A DNA stretch of 64,000 bases from JAWVFM01 sp963841455 (lineage in GTDB: Bacteria > Actinomycetota > Thermoleophilia > Solirubrobacterales > 70-9): assembly GCA_963841455.1 (NCBI GenBank), contig CAWJCU010000009.1, forward strand, positions 73,423 to 137,422, given 5' to 3'. Below the pieces are notes generated by a model. The model was not told where the DNA came from. It searched no databases and saw only the letters and a program-made list of their open reading frames with translations. Every line of letters starts with the position of its first letter. The stretch's first letter is position 1. Made by a program: the position numbers and the translations under genes. This document shows positions 1-8,447 of the stretch, in pieces.

Positions 1-102
1 CAGGATCCCGCAGAGGACGCCGAAGATGACCGGGCCCCCGACGACGAGGAAGCCCTGGATGACCGGGTGGCGGTCGGAGAGCAGCGGGATCAGGCGCCGC
101 AC
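1..102 (-). CDS. Membrane protein, N-terminus only (runs off window)
   Basis: A GTG start at 102 opens a frame that stays open for 34 codons to the window edge. The peptide begins MRRLIPLLSDRHPVIQGF and continues into a hydrophobic stretch (VVGGPVIFGVLCGIL), so it looks like a short basic N-terminus followed by a first membrane helix. The family is not identifiable from this fragment. It is too short for a routine ORF call. It is divergent from the DoxX gene, about 50 bases away. Confidence 0.5.
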   Translation of the reverse strand, partial: MRRLIPLLSDRHPVIQGFLVVGGPVIFGVLCGIL

Positions 103-151
103 GGGACGACTCTATGCGTAACGGCTGAAGCCGTTGCGAGACTGGGGCTCG

Positions 152-564
152 ATGGCCAGGCTCAGAGAGCTTCTCGTCGCCGGCCCGACGTCCGGGCCGG
201 AAGGCCGATCTCGCGCTCGCCGGCCGGATCGTCTCCGGCGCGATCTTCGTCATCTTCGGGATCGGCAAGTTCACGAACCACGCGAGCGAGGTCGACTCCT
301 TCCGCGACTACGGCCTGCCGTCCCCCGATGCGTTCGTCTACGCGATCGGCGTCATCGAGGTCGTCGGCGGAGTCCTGCTCATCGTCGGCCTCGGGACGAG
401 GCTCGCGGCGCTCGTCCTCGCGGGCGACATGGTCGGGGCGATCGTCGAGCTCGGGCATCGGCGAGGGAGAGGTCATCAGCCTGACGCTGGCGCCGTTCCA
501 GCTCGCGTGATGGTCTACCTGCTGGTCGTGGGCCCGGGACGTCGGAGCCTCGACGGCCGGCTCA
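152..564 (+). CDS. DoxX family membrane protein, frameshifted
   Basis: Joined across frames the product reads MARLRELLVAGPTSGPEGR, then DLALAGRIVSGAIFVIFGIGKF, then GIGEGEVISLTLAPFQLA, then VMVYLLVVGPGRRSLD. This is the four-helix DoxX/SURF4-like pattern: the first helix with FGIGKF, a helix around VIEVVGGVLLIVGLGTRLAA, and a last helix. At least three single-base frame changes are needed, near 215, 455 and 510. The C-terminal stop cannot be fixed because the frame runs into the convergent DUF6159 gene. The conserved order of the pieces suggests assembly indels rather than decay. DoxX proteins are small membrane proteins linked to redox or thiosulfate metabolism; the role here is not known. 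Confidence 0.6.
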
Positions 565-1403
565 GGCCGTCCCCGGAGCCGGCGCGCCCTTCTTCCGCCG
601 AACCGCTGACTCGAGCTCCGCAGGGTGAAGCCGCCGACTGGCTCGCCGCCCGTCGCATAGCGATAGAGCGCGACGCCGAAGATCCCCGAGAGCGCCTTCG
701 AGATCAGGAGCGCGATCGCGCCGACGATCGCGCCGACGATCACCAGCAGCGCCCCGCCGAATCCGCTGGAGGACCACAGCGCGATCCCCGCGACGATCAG
801 GAGTCCGGCAGGCAGGATCCCGAGCAGGAACACCAGGCCGCCGATCGCGAGGTTGCCGGTGAGCTGCTGGCCCCACTTGGAGCGGAAGATCCCGGCCGAG
901 CGCTTGAACGTGTCGATGGGGCCCGTGCCCTCGATCGCGATCACCGGGACCGCGAGGAAGGTGAGCAACGACCACCCGATGTCGAGCAGCCGGCCGAGGA
1001 TCTGCCCGATGATCCCCGACTCCTCGAGGATGCTCAGGACCACGCCGACGACGGTCGACAGTGCGGCCCAGCCGGCGATGGCCCTGAATCGGCTTCGCGC
1101 GACGTCGAGGCCGTCACTGACCGTGGGCTGCTGGCCGCGGAAGATCATGTCCGCGGCCGCAGCGAGGGCGACGCTGAAGTAGAAGCCGATGACAGCCAGG
1201 ATGTAGAAGCCGATGATCGCCAGCGCGATCCCCCCGCCCTTGCTCCCCTGGTCGATGAGGTAGAGCCCGGGCCCGACGACGATGACCCCCATCAGGATCG
1301 TCGCCACGGCGCCGTAGAGCGGGAACCGGATCAGCGTCCTGTTCCCCTCGAGCACCGCCCAGCTCTTCTTGGTCAGCGCCCATCCTGCTCTGATGCGGCC
1401 CAT
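562..1403 (-). CDS. DUF6159 family multi-pass membrane protein
   Basis: The protein starts MGRIRAGWALTKKSWAVL and has about six hydrophobic helices, including one at residues 26-48 and a Gly/Ile-rich pair near 175-240. A typical DUF6159 trait is the N-terminal GWxLxKxSWxVL stretch before the first helix. The natural C-terminus lies in a second frame: after GGEPVGGFT the frame must shift by one base in the short G run at 623-625 to give ELESAVRRKKGAPAPGTA and a stop at 562. Without the shift the frame runs on for another 150 codons of unlikely sequence. The start at 1403 sits just upstream of the helix. Function is unknown. Confidence 0.75.
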
Positions 1404-2500
1404 GCGACTCCTTCGGTCGTTCGGCAGGCGGGATTATGCCCGCTCGCGCGGCCGCGACAGAGATACCTAGGCCCGGCGGGCGCGGGCTCTACGCGCCCGG
1501 CGAACGCCTCGATCGCCGCGAGGACCGCCGGTTCGCCGCGATAGGCGGGCGGCCACAGCAGCGTTCGCTCGTAGACGCCGGCCCAGCGCTCGGCGTAGCG
1601 GTCGCGCACCTCCTCGGGCGTTCCCGCGAGCGCGATCGTGTCGATCATCTCGTCGGTGACGGCGTCGGCCATGCCCTCGAAGTCGCCCTGCTTCCACGCG
1701 GCGCGGATCGCCTCGCCCTCGCGCTCGAAGCCGCCGGCGCGGTGGGTCGCGCGGTAGGTCTTGACCGTCGAGTTGAAGGCGATGATCGCCGCCGCGTCGC
1801 GGCGCGCGGCATCGCCGGTCGTGGCCGACCGACGTCGTCAGGTAGCCGGCGATCGGGCGGCGGGGCGTCGCGGCCCGCGCGCTCGGCGCCGCGCGCGAGC
1901 GCCGGGCGCACGACCTCGCGCACGTACTTGGGAGTGAACAGCGGATGGCCGACGAGGCCGTCGGCCACCGCCCCGGCCGCCTCGATCATCCGCGCGTTGA
2001 CGCCGGCCATGAAGATCGGCGTCTTCGAGGCGGAACGGCTCTCGCGGCGGCGCCGTCGGCTGGACGTGGAGGCGGTAGAAGCGGCCGTCGTGCTCCACGG
2101 GCCCCTCGTGGAGGCGCCAAAGCTGCCGCAGCAGAGGGACCAGCTCCTCCATCCGGCTCGCCGGGTGCTCGCCGTCGAGCCCGTGCCAGTCCTGCTGCAT
2201 CTTCCGCGTCCCCGTTCCGAGCCCGATCGTCACGCGCCCGCCCGAGAGCTCATCGAGGTCGCGGGCCTCCGCCGCCAGGACAAGGGGGGTGCGCCCGAAG
2301 GCGTACGCGATCGCGCTACCAAGCTCGATCGTGCTCGTCGCCTCCGCCATCGCCGCGAGCGCGATGGTGGCCGAGCGGTCGTAGAACTCGGTGGCCCAGA
2401 CCGATGCGAACCCGGCCTCCTCGGCGATCCGCGCGGCCTCGGCGAGCTCGCGCGGGCCGCCCGTGCTCGTGACGAGCGAGATGCCGGCCGGCGGGCTCAC
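1373..2500 (-). CDS. LLM-class F420-dependent oxidoreductase, frameshifted
   Basis: The N-terminal part (2500 down to about 2010) is a clear luciferase-like TIM barrel: GISLVTSTGGPRELAEAARI, GFASVWATEFYDRSATIALA, and LSGGRVTIGLGTGTRKMQQDW. The middle part (MAGVNARMIEAAGAVADGLV, HPLFTPKYV) and the C-terminal part (VTDEMIDTIALAGTPEEVRD) lie in two other frames, so two single-base shifts near 2010 and 1690 are needed. Members use coenzyme F420 to oxidise or reduce small substrates; the substrate is unknown. The frame as read ends at 1373, inside the start of the DUF6159 gene, but a one-base change near 1470 would end it at the TAG there, as the AGP-stop context suggests. Confidence 0.75.
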
Positions 2501-2509
2501 GCCGGGAAC

Positions 2510-2821
2510 CTAGAGGACTGCGTCGAGCAGGCCCGGGAAGCGCGCGTCGAGATCGCCCCGGCGAAGCGAGGTGAGCTTGGTCGTGCCCTCACGACGCTGC
2601 TGGATCACGCCCGCCTCGCGAAGCACGCGGAAGTGATGCGTCATCGTCGACTTCGTCACGTCGAGCTCGATCGACCCGCACGGACGAGGCGCGTCGTCCA
2701 CGGCCAGCTCGCGGACGATGTGGAGCCGCTGCGGGTCGCTCAGCGCGTGCAGGACCGACGCGAGCTCGATCTCCTCCCGTTCGGGGTGGTGAAGCTTGAC
2801 TGCCTGGTCGACAAGACTCAT
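2510..2821 (-). CDS. ArsR-family winged-helix transcriptional regulator
   Basis: A 103-residue protein beginning MSLVDQAVKLHHPEREEIEL. It has the winged-helix pattern of the ArsR/HTH_20 group: LHALSDPQRLHIVRELA, a recognition region DVTKSTMTHHFRVLREAGV, and the wing QQRREGTTKLTSLRRGDL. There are no paired cysteines of the classic metal site. The ATG at 2821 is preferred over an upstream frame extension because the HTH begins soon after it. It is divergent from a DHA2 drug exporter, the usual arrangement for a repressor of an exporter gene, and probably acts in the 80-bp gap between them. Confidence 0.85.
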   Translation of the reverse strand: MSLVDQAVKLHHPEREEIELASVLHALSDPQRLHIVRELAVDDAPRPCGSIELDVTKSTMTHHFRVLREAGVIQQRREGTTKLTSLRRGDLDARFPGLLDAVL

Positions 2822-2902
2822 CGGATTTCGATTATACGAGAACTGTCGAACTTTTGCTACGATGCTCGTCGTACTATCGAACCACGGTGGAGGACTCAAT
2901 AC
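2822..2902. promoter_or_regulatory. Divergent promoter/operator region between ArsR-type regulator and exporter
   Basis: This gap is AT-richer than its surroundings. It carries repeated TCGAAC-type words: GTCGAAC at about 2844-2850 and ATCGAAC at about 2876-2882, and an imperfect palindrome TTCGATTATACGAGAA at 2827-2842. HTH_20-type ArsR regulators are known to bind TTCGA-containing palindromes. A ribosome-binding site GGTGGAGG at 2886-2893 serves the small ORF starting at 2903. Exact promoter elements cannot be fixed by eye. Confidence 0.35.
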
Positions 2903-3022
2903 ATGCCCGACTGCACGAGCATCGAAACAACCCGGTCGGCAACCAAGGACGGGCAGCCGAGCGAGACGATCCTCGCGGCCGCGGTCGAAGCGGCCTACAT
3001 CCTCGCCGCGGTGCGCCGGTGA
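2903..3022 (+). CDS. 39-residue small protein, translationally coupled to the exporter
   Basis: An ATG at 2903 follows GGTGGAGG by about nine bases, a good ribosome-binding site. The peptide begins MPDCTSIETTRSATKDGQ and ends in an Ala-rich, helix-like tail (ILAAAVEAAYILAAVRR). Its TGA stop overlaps the GTG start of the exporter as GTGA. The exporter has no ribosome-binding site of its own, so its translation probably depends on ribosomes finishing this ORF. It could be a regulatory leader, a small accessory peptide, or merely a coupling device. No family is recognised. Confidence 0.5.
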   Translation: MPDCTSIETTRSATKDGQPSETILAAAVEAAYILAAVRR

Positions 3023-4476
3023 ACCCGGTCACCGCCGGCAGGGATCTCATCCGGCGCAACTCGAACGCGCTGCTCTTCGTCGTCTGCCTTGGCCAGTTCA
3101 TGGTCATTCTCGACGTGTCGATCGTGAACGTCGCCCTGCCGTCGATCAAGGACGAGCTTGGCTTCTCGAGCATCGGCCTTCAGTGGGTGCTCAATGCGTA
3201 CACGCTCACGTTCGCCGGCTTCCTGCTCCTCGGAGGACGCGCCTCGGACCTTTTCGGCCGGCGGCGGATGTTCTTCGCCGGCACGCTCCTCTTCTCGGGC
3301 GCTTCGCTTCTCTGCGCCGTCGCGCAATCATCCGGAATGCTGCTCGCCGCACGAGCGGTCCAGGGCATCGGCGGCGCTCTCATCACCCCCGCGACGCTCG
3401 CGATCATCACCACGTCGTTCGACGAGGGCCCGCCGCGCAACCGGGCGCTCGGGATCTGGGGCGCCGTGGGAGCCATCGGGGCGACCTCCGGCGTACTGCT
3501 CGGCGGAGTGCTGACGCAGGGCCTGGGCTGGCCCGCGATCTTCCTCATCAACGTCCCGATCGGCCTCGCGATCGTGCTCGGCAGCAAGGTCCTCATCCCC
3601 GAGGGCCGTGGCGCCGCCGAGGGCCGGCACTTCGACGTGCTCGGAGCGGTGCTCGTGACCGGAGGCATGACCGCGCTGACCTACGCCATCGTCACCACCG
3701 ACCGGCTCGGCTGGGGCGCCCCCGGCGTGCTCGCTCCCCTCGCCGCCGGCGCGGCGCTGCTCGTCGCGTTCGCGATCTACGAGGGCAACTTCGCCCGCGA
3801 ACCGCTGATGCCCCTGGGGATCTTCCGCATGCGGACGCTGCGGGCGGCGAACCTGACCATCTTCCTGCTCTACGCCGCGATCTTCGGCTTCTGGTTCTTC
3901 CAGTCGCTCTACATGCAGGGAACGCTTGGTTTCAGCGCCTTGGAAACCGGGCTCGCCTTCGTGCCGATGACGCTCGCGGTTGGCACCGGCGCCACGCTGG
4001 CCCCGCGCCTCGCCAAGCGGGTCGGGGCGCGGGTCGTGCTCGTCGCAGGGATGCTCTCGGCGGCGGCGGGTGAGGCTCTTCTCACCGGCGTCGCGCCGAA
4101 CGGCAGCTACCTGGGGAGCGTGCTCCCGGGCGGGATCCTCGGCGCCTTCGGGCTCGGGCTCGCACTCGTGCCCGCGACGATCGTCGCGGTGCAGGGCGTG
4201 CCGGCCCGGGTGAGTGGAATGGCGTCCGGCGTGCTCAACACTTCGCGCTTCGTCGGGGCGGCGCTCGGCCTCGCCGTCCTCAGCACGCTCGCGACCTCCC
4301 ACACCCACTCGGAGATCGCGGGCGGCACGGCGACGACTCGCGCGCTCACCGACGGGTTCTCGACCCAGTTCGAGCTCGGGGTGCTCTTCTGCCTGGCCGG
4401 GGCGGTTGCCGCGGCGATCATGCTGCGGCCGGAGGCATCCGACGTCGTCGACATCCCGGAGCCGGAGCGGGCGTAA
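3019..4476 (+). CDS. DHA2-family MFS drug exporter (EmrB/QacA type)
   Basis: A 485-residue membrane protein with the 14-helix DHA2 layout. Key signatures are helix 1 (FMVILDVSIVNVALPSI), motif A after helix 2 (GGRASDLFGRRRMF), and motif C in helix 5 (GAVGAIGATSGVLLGGVLTQ). It would export drugs or other hydrophobic compounds using the proton gradient. The GTG at 3019 is chosen because it overlaps the stop of the small upstream ORF and lies just before RDLIRRNSNALLFVVCLGQF; a longer reading frame from 2854 has a junk N-terminus. The divergent ArsR-type gene is the likely local repressor. Confidence 0.88.
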   Translation: MNPVTAGRDLIRRNSNALLFVVCLGQFMVILDVSIVNVALPSIKDELGFSSIGLQWVLNAYTLTFAGFLLLGGRASDLFGRRRMFFAGTLLFSGASLLCAVAQSSGMLLAARAVQGIGGALITPATLAIITTSFDEGPPRNRALGIWGAVGAIGATSGVLLGGVLTQGLGWPAIFLINVPIGLAIVLGSKVLIPEGRGAAEGRHFDVLGAVLVTGGMTALTYAIVTTDRLGWGAPGVLAPLAAGAALLVAFAIYEGNFAREPLMPLGIFRMRTLRAANLTIFLLYAAIFGFWFFQSLYMQGTLGFSALETGLAFVPMTLAVGTGATLAPRLAKRVGARVVLVAGMLSAAAGEALLTGVAPNGSYLGSVLPGGILGAFGLGLALVPATIVAVQGVPARVSGMASGVLNTSRFVGAALGLAVLSTLATSHTHSEIAGGTATTRALTDGFSTQFELGVLFCLAGAVAAAIMLRPEASDVVDIPEPERA

Positions 4477-4479
4477 GGC

Positions 4480-5805
4480 CTACGCGATCTTCGCCCGCAG
4501 CGCCTTCAGCCCGGCGACGAAGATCTCCGAGAAGGTCGGGAAGGGCTGAATCGTGTCGCGAAGCACCTCGAGCGGGACCTCGGCGCGAATCGCCAGCGTC
4601 GCCTGCTGCAGCCACTCGCCGGCCTCGGGACCGAGGGCGTATGCGCCGGTCAGCCGCTCACCGTCGCTCAGCAGCGTGAGAAAGCCGTTGGACTCGGCGT
4701 AGGCGCGCGTGTAGGTGGCCGTCTTGGCCACCGCGGAGACTTGGGCGGTTGCGGTGAACGGCGCCTCGACCGCGCCGACCGCGGCGGCCTGGGGGTCCGT
4801 GTAGACGACGCGCGGCACGGCTTCGTAGCTGGCCTCGCGCGCTTCCCCGAGGATGTTCGCCGCGACGACCTCACCCTGGTACTTGCCGACGTGGGTCAGC
4901 GGCCAGATGCCGGCGACATCCCCGATCGCCCAGAGGCGCTCTCCGGCGCGAAGGTGCGAGTCGACGGGAATGCCGTGCGGCTCGGCCTCGACGCCGACGG
5001 TCTCGAGCCCGAGCCCCTCGACGCGCGGTCGCCGCCCGGTGGCGACAAGCAGCCTGTCGCCGCGGAGCTCGGAGTGATCGTCGAACTCGAGGACGTAGTC
5101 GTCGCCCTGGCGCCGCGCCGCCGTCGCCCGCAGGCCGAGGCCGAGCTCGACGCCGTCGCGACGGAGAACCTCGCCGAGAGCGTCGCCCAGCGGCGCGGGC
5201 TCGCGCGGCAGGACGTGCTCGGCGCCCTCGACGAGCGTCACCTCGCCGCCGAGGCGACGTACGGCCTGCGCCAACTCGACGCCAACTGGCCCGCCGCCCA
5301 GCACCAGCATGCGCCGGGGGATCGTCTTCATCCCCGTCGCCTCGCGGTTGGTCCAGACGCCCTCGAGCTCGCGCAGTCCCGGAACCGGCGGCACGAACGG
5401 GTCGGCGCCGTTCGCCAGGACGACGTGGTCTGCGGTGTGGCGGACGCCGTCGACCTCGACCACGCCCGTTCCGGCGAGCCGACCGGTGCCGCGCAGCAGG
5501 TCGATCCCGTTGTCCGCCAACCAGCGCTCCTGGCCCTCGTCGGAGTAGTCGGAGACCATGAAGTCTCGCCAGGCGAGCGCGGCCTCGACGTCGACCTCGG
5601 CGCTCGCCGCCGCGTTTCGCGCGGCCTGCGCGGCCTCGCCGGGTCGCAGCAGCGTCTTCGACGGGATGCAAGCCCAGTAGGAGCATTCGCCCCCGACCAG
5701 CTCCCGCTCGACGATCGCGACTCGGAGGCCACCCTCGGCGAGGTCGCCGGCGCAGTGCTCGCCCGGAGAGCCGCCGCCGATGACGATGACGTCGTAGTCG
5801 CTCAT
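4480..5805 (-). CDS. NAD(P)/FAD-dependent disulfide oxidoreductase (dihydrolipoamide dehydrogenase-like)
   Basis: A 441-residue flavoprotein of the class I disulfide reductase family. It has the FAD-binding GGGSPGEHCA at residues 10-19, the redox-active CX4C in GECSYWACIPSK, the NAD(P) motif LGGGPVGVELAQA, and ATGRRP and IGDVAG near the second FAD contact. The C-terminal dimer-interface segment reads IQPFPTFSE where classic enzymes have HAHPTLSE, so the catalytic His is missing. Related actinobacterial paralogues share this change, and the enzyme may have a different acceptor. Its end is three bases from the convergent exporter stop. Confidence 0.85.
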   Translation of the reverse strand: MSDYDVIVIGGGSPGEHCAGDLAEGGLRVAIVERELVGGECSYWACIPSKTLLRPGEAAQAARNAAASAEVDVEAALAWRDFMVSDYSDEGQERWLADNGIDLLRGTGRLAGTGVVEVDGVRHTADHVVLANGADPFVPPVPGLRELEGVWTNREATGMKTIPRRMLVLGGGPVGVELAQAVRRLGGEVTLVEGAEHVLPREPAPLGDALGEVLRRDGVELGLGLRATAARRQGDDYVLEFDDHSELRGDRLLVATGRRPRVEGLGLETVGVEAEPHGIPVDSHLRAGERLWAIGDVAGIWPLTHVGKYQGEVVAANILGEAREASYEAVPRVVYTDPQAAAVGAVEAPFTATAQVSAVAKTATYTRAYAESNGFLTLLSDGERLTGAYALGPEAGEWLQQATLAIRAEVPLEVLRDTIQPFPTFSEIFVAGLKALRAKIA

Positions 5806-5815
5806 CGTCCGGCCC

Positions 5816-6022
5816 TCACTCCGACGGAACTACGACGTGCTTGGCCTCCGCCATGTAGCGCCCGGCGGCGGCGGAGGCCTCATCCGGCGCGCTTCCGCTC
5901 TGCCGCGCGTCCATATAGGCGGCGTACCAGTCCCACCAGTCGTGTTTCGGGGCGACCGCCTCGAATGAGCCGTGACGCTCGGAGGTCTCGTGTAGGAGAT
6001 CTGCGAGGGAGGCTACGTCCAT
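5816..6022 (-). CDS. Small conserved protein, often annotated as bleomycin resistance-associated
   Basis: A 68-residue protein, MDVASLADLLHETSERHG, with a conserved-looking HDWWDWYAAYMDARQ core and a tail AGRYMAEAKHVVV. It starts one base after the stop of the VOC gene, and a GGGAGGA ribosome-binding site lies within the end of that gene, so the two are co-translated. Proteins of this kind commonly sit beside glyoxalase-fold genes; no enzymatic motif is visible. I infer it partners the VOC protein. Confidence 0.7.
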   Translation of the reverse strand: MDVASLADLLHETSERHGSFEAVAPKHDWWDWYAAYMDARQSGSAPDEASAAAGRYMAEAKHVVVPSE

Positions 6023-6023
6023 A

Positions 6024-6446
6024 TCAGTCCTCCCATTCCCGGCCGGGGAGGCGGGTCGTGATCTCCTGGAGCAGCCAGCCATTGCCGTCCGGGTCCTTGA
6101 ACGAGGCGTACGCGAAGTACGAGCGTTCCTCCCCCTCGACGCCCGGGGGCCGCCTGTCCTCCACCTCGCCGACGTCGACGCCCCGGCCGATGAGATCGTT
6201 CCGGGCGGCGTGGATGTCCTCCACCGCGAGGATCAGCCTGTCCACGGCGCCTGGCTGAGCCGCCGTCAGGCCCTTGCCGAAGTGGATCGAGCACTGCGAG
6301 TGGGGCGGCGTGAACTGCACCACCCGAACGTCATCGCTGGGCGTCAGGTCGGCGTCGAGCCGCCATCCCAGGCCCTCGTAGAAGCTCTTCGCTCGATCGA
6401 CGTCGGAGACGGGCAACGTCACGACCTCGAGTTTCAGGTCCACCAT
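6024..6446 (-). CDS. VOC-family (glyoxalase/bleomycin resistance fold) protein
   Basis: A 140-residue protein with two beta-alpha-beta-beta-beta modules. It begins MVDLKLEVVTLPVSDVDRAK, with FYEGLGWRLDAD as the first helix-strand and FKDPDGNGWLLQEI as the typical final strand carrying the metal-binding Glu. A frame extension upstream of 6446 is rejected because the VOC fold starts at VDLKLEVV. Substrate is unknown. It is followed immediately by the small HDWWDWY protein gene. Confidence 0.85.
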   Translation of the reverse strand: MVDLKLEVVTLPVSDVDRAKSFYEGLGWRLDADLTPSDDVRVVQFTPPHSQCSIHFGKGLTAAQPGAVDRLILAVEDIHAARNDLIGRGVDVGEVEDRRPPGVEGEERSYFAYASFKDPDGNGWLLQEITTRLPGREWED

Positions 6447-6495
6447 CTCAGCTCCTCTCCTCGAACCCGTGGGCGGGGCCAATCACGCGGTGAGA

Positions 6496-7143
6496 CTACC
6501 CCTGGCGCCCGAAGAGGCGGAGGAAGAACAGGAAGATGTTGAGAACGTCGAGGAAGATCCCCGCTGCGAGTGGGATTGCCTCCTCCCTCCCCGCACGGCG
6601 CAGACGGTTGAAGTCGATGACGGTGTAGAGCCCGAAGATGGCGAGCCCCGCCAACGAGTAGGCCGTGTACGCCGCGGGGATGTCGACGAAGATCAGGACG
6701 ATCCCGAATCCCAGAAGCCCGAGCAGCAGCACGAACGCGATGCGATAGAGGAATGCGAGATCCCGGCGAACGGCATACCCGCCCGCCCCGAGCGCGGCGA
6801 CGAACAGGGCCGTCGCCCCGAACGCCAGACGAACCGCGGTCGGGTCCGTCTTCGAGTAGTAGTCGATCGTGGTTGCCACGCTGGCGCCGATCAGCAGTCC
6901 GAACGCGAAGAGCAGCACCAGCGCGAGGCCTGTCCGTCCTCGCGAGTTGGCCACATTCAGCCCGATCAGGCAGCCGAGGGACAAGAGCCAGGGAATGAAC
7001 CAGCCGGCCCCGCCCAAGTGTCGCCCGAGGTAGACGCCAAGGGTCGCGAAGCCGACCGTGAGCGCCACGAGCGCCATGACGCGCCCGAAGAGGCCGGCCG
7101 CCGAGACCGTCGGCGGGCTCTCGGGGAAGCTTGCGGCCGTCAT
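6496..7143 (-). CDS. Bax inhibitor-1 / YccA-like membrane protein
   Basis: A 215-residue membrane protein starting MTAASFPESPPTVSAAGLF, with about seven hydrophobic helices and the C-terminal pattern typical of the TMBIM/YccA group: YTVIDFNRLRRAGREEAIPL followed by AAGIFLDVLNIFLFFLRLFG. The acidic residue and the LDxxNIFLFxLR tail are family hallmarks. The ATG at 7143 is chosen because the upstream extension is low-complexity and overlaps the divergent SnoaL gene. Family members include calcium-leak channels and modulators of the FtsH protease; the role here is not known. Confidence 0.85.
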   Translation of the reverse strand: MTAASFPESPPTVSAAGLFGRVMALVALTVGFATLGVYLGRHLGGAGWFIPWLLSLGCLIGLNVANSRGRTGLALVLLFAFGLLIGASVATTIDYYSKTDPTAVRLAFGATALFVAALGAGGYAVRRDLAFLYRIAFVLLLGLLGFGIVLIFVDIPAAYTAYSLAGLAIFGLYTVIDFNRLRRAGREEAIPLAAGIFLDVLNIFLFFLRLFGRQG

Positions 7144-7201
7144 CGAATCCGGCACCCTATGGGCGGCTCCTTCGCTGCTCGCGCGAGATACTGCGCGGGC
7201 G

Positions 7202-7611
7202 ATGTCGCGGGAGAACGTTGAGGTCGTCAAGGAGTTCTCGCAGCGCTTCGCGGAGGAGCTCGCGGCGTGTACGGCGAGTACTTCGACACCGACATCGTCT
7301 GGGACACATCCGCGAGCGGGCTGCCAGCGGCGAGCATCTACCACGGTCACGAGGGAGTGCGAAAGTTCTTCCGGGACTGGCTCGCCCCCTGGGAGAACTA
7401 CGAGATCGAGTACCGCGAATACATCGATGCGGGCGATGCGGTCGTAACTGTCTTCCGGCAGGCTGGAACGGGCCGGGGCAGCGGGGTCAGAAGCGAGCGC
7501 GACTTCTTCGGCGTCTGGGACCTGAAGGACTTGAACGTCGTCCGCTTCCGCCTCTTCGAGTCCCGCGAGCAGGCCCTCGACGCCGCTGGGCTTGGGGCGA
7601 ATCCCGCTTGA
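7202..7611 (+). CDS. SnoaL-like / NTF2-fold protein, frameshifted
   Basis: The start MSRENVEVVKEFSQRFAEE is the usual N-terminus of this family. After about 20 codons the frame is lost, and the rest (VYGEYFDTDIVWDTSASGLP, GHEGVRKFFRDWLAPWENYE, YIDAGDAVVTVFRQAG) continues in another frame, so one base is missing near 7264 in a GC-rich run. The product is a single cone-shaped NTF2 domain of about 135 residues. The function of this family ranges from isomerases and cyclases to binding proteins and cannot be told from sequence. Confidence 0.7.
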
Positions 7612-7654
7612 TCATGCGGGGGCCGTACCTGCGCTTGACGCGATACTGCGTGGC

Positions 7655-8092
7655 ATGACGATCCACCGGATGGATCACGCCGGCGTTGTGGTCGAGGACC
7701 TCGCGGCTGCAATCGCGTTCTTCGTCGAACTGGGCCTGGAACTGGAGGGCGAGGCGACGGTCGAGGGTGGATGGGTCGACCAGCTCGTCGGGCTTGAGGG
7801 CGTCCGAGCGGACATCGCCTTCGTGCGGACCCCGGACGGCCACGGCCGGGTCGAGCTTTCGGCGTTCCACACGCCGGTGGCCACGAGCATTGCGCCGAGG
7901 GCGCCGATGAACACCCCGGGCATCCCTCGCCTCACGTTCGTCGTCGACGCCGTCGACGCCGTCTTCGACCGCCTGCGCGCCCACGGCGCCGAACTCGTGG
8001 GCGAGGTGGCGCAGTACAAGGACACCTACCGCTACTGCTACGTCCGCGGCCCCGAGGGCATCATCATCGGGCTTGTCGAGGAGCTCCGCTGA
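7655..8092 (+). CDS. VOC-family protein (glyoxalase fold)
   Basis: A 145-residue protein, MTIHRMDHAGVVVEDLAAAI, with the paired beta-alpha-beta-beta-beta repeats of vicinal oxygen chelate enzymes. His in MDHAGVVV and Glu near GRVELSAF occupy metal-ligand positions of the first module; RLTFVVDAVDAVFDRLRAHG and YCYVRGPEGIIIGLVEEL form the second. The ATG at 7655 is preferred over 7592 because the fold starts there. Substrate is unknown. It lies upstream of and convergent with the tRNA-Glu gene. Confidence 0.85.
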   Translation: MTIHRMDHAGVVVEDLAAAIAFFVELGLELEGEATVEGGWVDQLVGLEGVRADIAFVRTPDGHGRVELSAFHTPVATSIAPRAPMNTPGIPRLTFVVDAVDAVFDRLRAHGAELVGEVAQYKDTYRYCYVRGPEGIIIGLVEELR

Positions 8093-8145
8093 GAGGTTAA
8101 GGCGGAAGCCCTCGAAGGCGCCGGGCTGCGGGAGTAGCCAGAAGG

Positions 8146-8218
8146 CACCGCTACGGGGATTCGAACCCCGGTTTCCGGACTGAGAATCCGGCGTCCTAGT
8201 CCCCTAGACGATAGCGGC
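8146..8218 (-). tRNA. tRNA-Glu (anticodon CTC)
   Basis: On the minus strand the sequence folds into a full cloverleaf. The acceptor 5' strand is GCCGCTA, pairing with TAGCGGT at the 3' end with one G-T pair. The anticodon arm is CCGGA-TTCTCAG-TCCGG giving anticodon CTC, and the T arm is CGGGG-TTCGAAT-CCCCG. The discriminator is G and CCA is not encoded. Confidence 0.93.
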
Positions 8219-8447
8219 GCGGAGGGGTGAGTTTAGCGGTGCACAACCGCCAGACCGCACCCCGTGAGGGCACGTTTTACGGTGCCATTCCGGGCGGTGG
8301 GGGAGGTGTGCCTCGTAGGCCGATCCGCCGGAATGGGACTCCTTTGGTCGTGGTTCGACGTCCGCGGATGCTCGACGGCCGCCGTATGAGCGCGGTCCGA
8401 GGAGCTGAGCGTCGGCTGAGACCTCTCGCGGTCTAGGATCGCCGCCG

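Noticed and set aside
429..1544. A 371-codon plus-strand frame rich in Asp, Arg and Gln
   Set aside because: It is a mirror of the DUF6159 coding sequence. Only its first 40 codons matter, as the C-terminal part of the DoxX gene.
8219..8447. Possible small genes in the gap after tRNA-Glu
   Set aside because: The frames here are Arg/Gly/Pro-rich, have no ribosome-binding site and no conserved-looking segment; it is more likely promoter DNA for the exporter.
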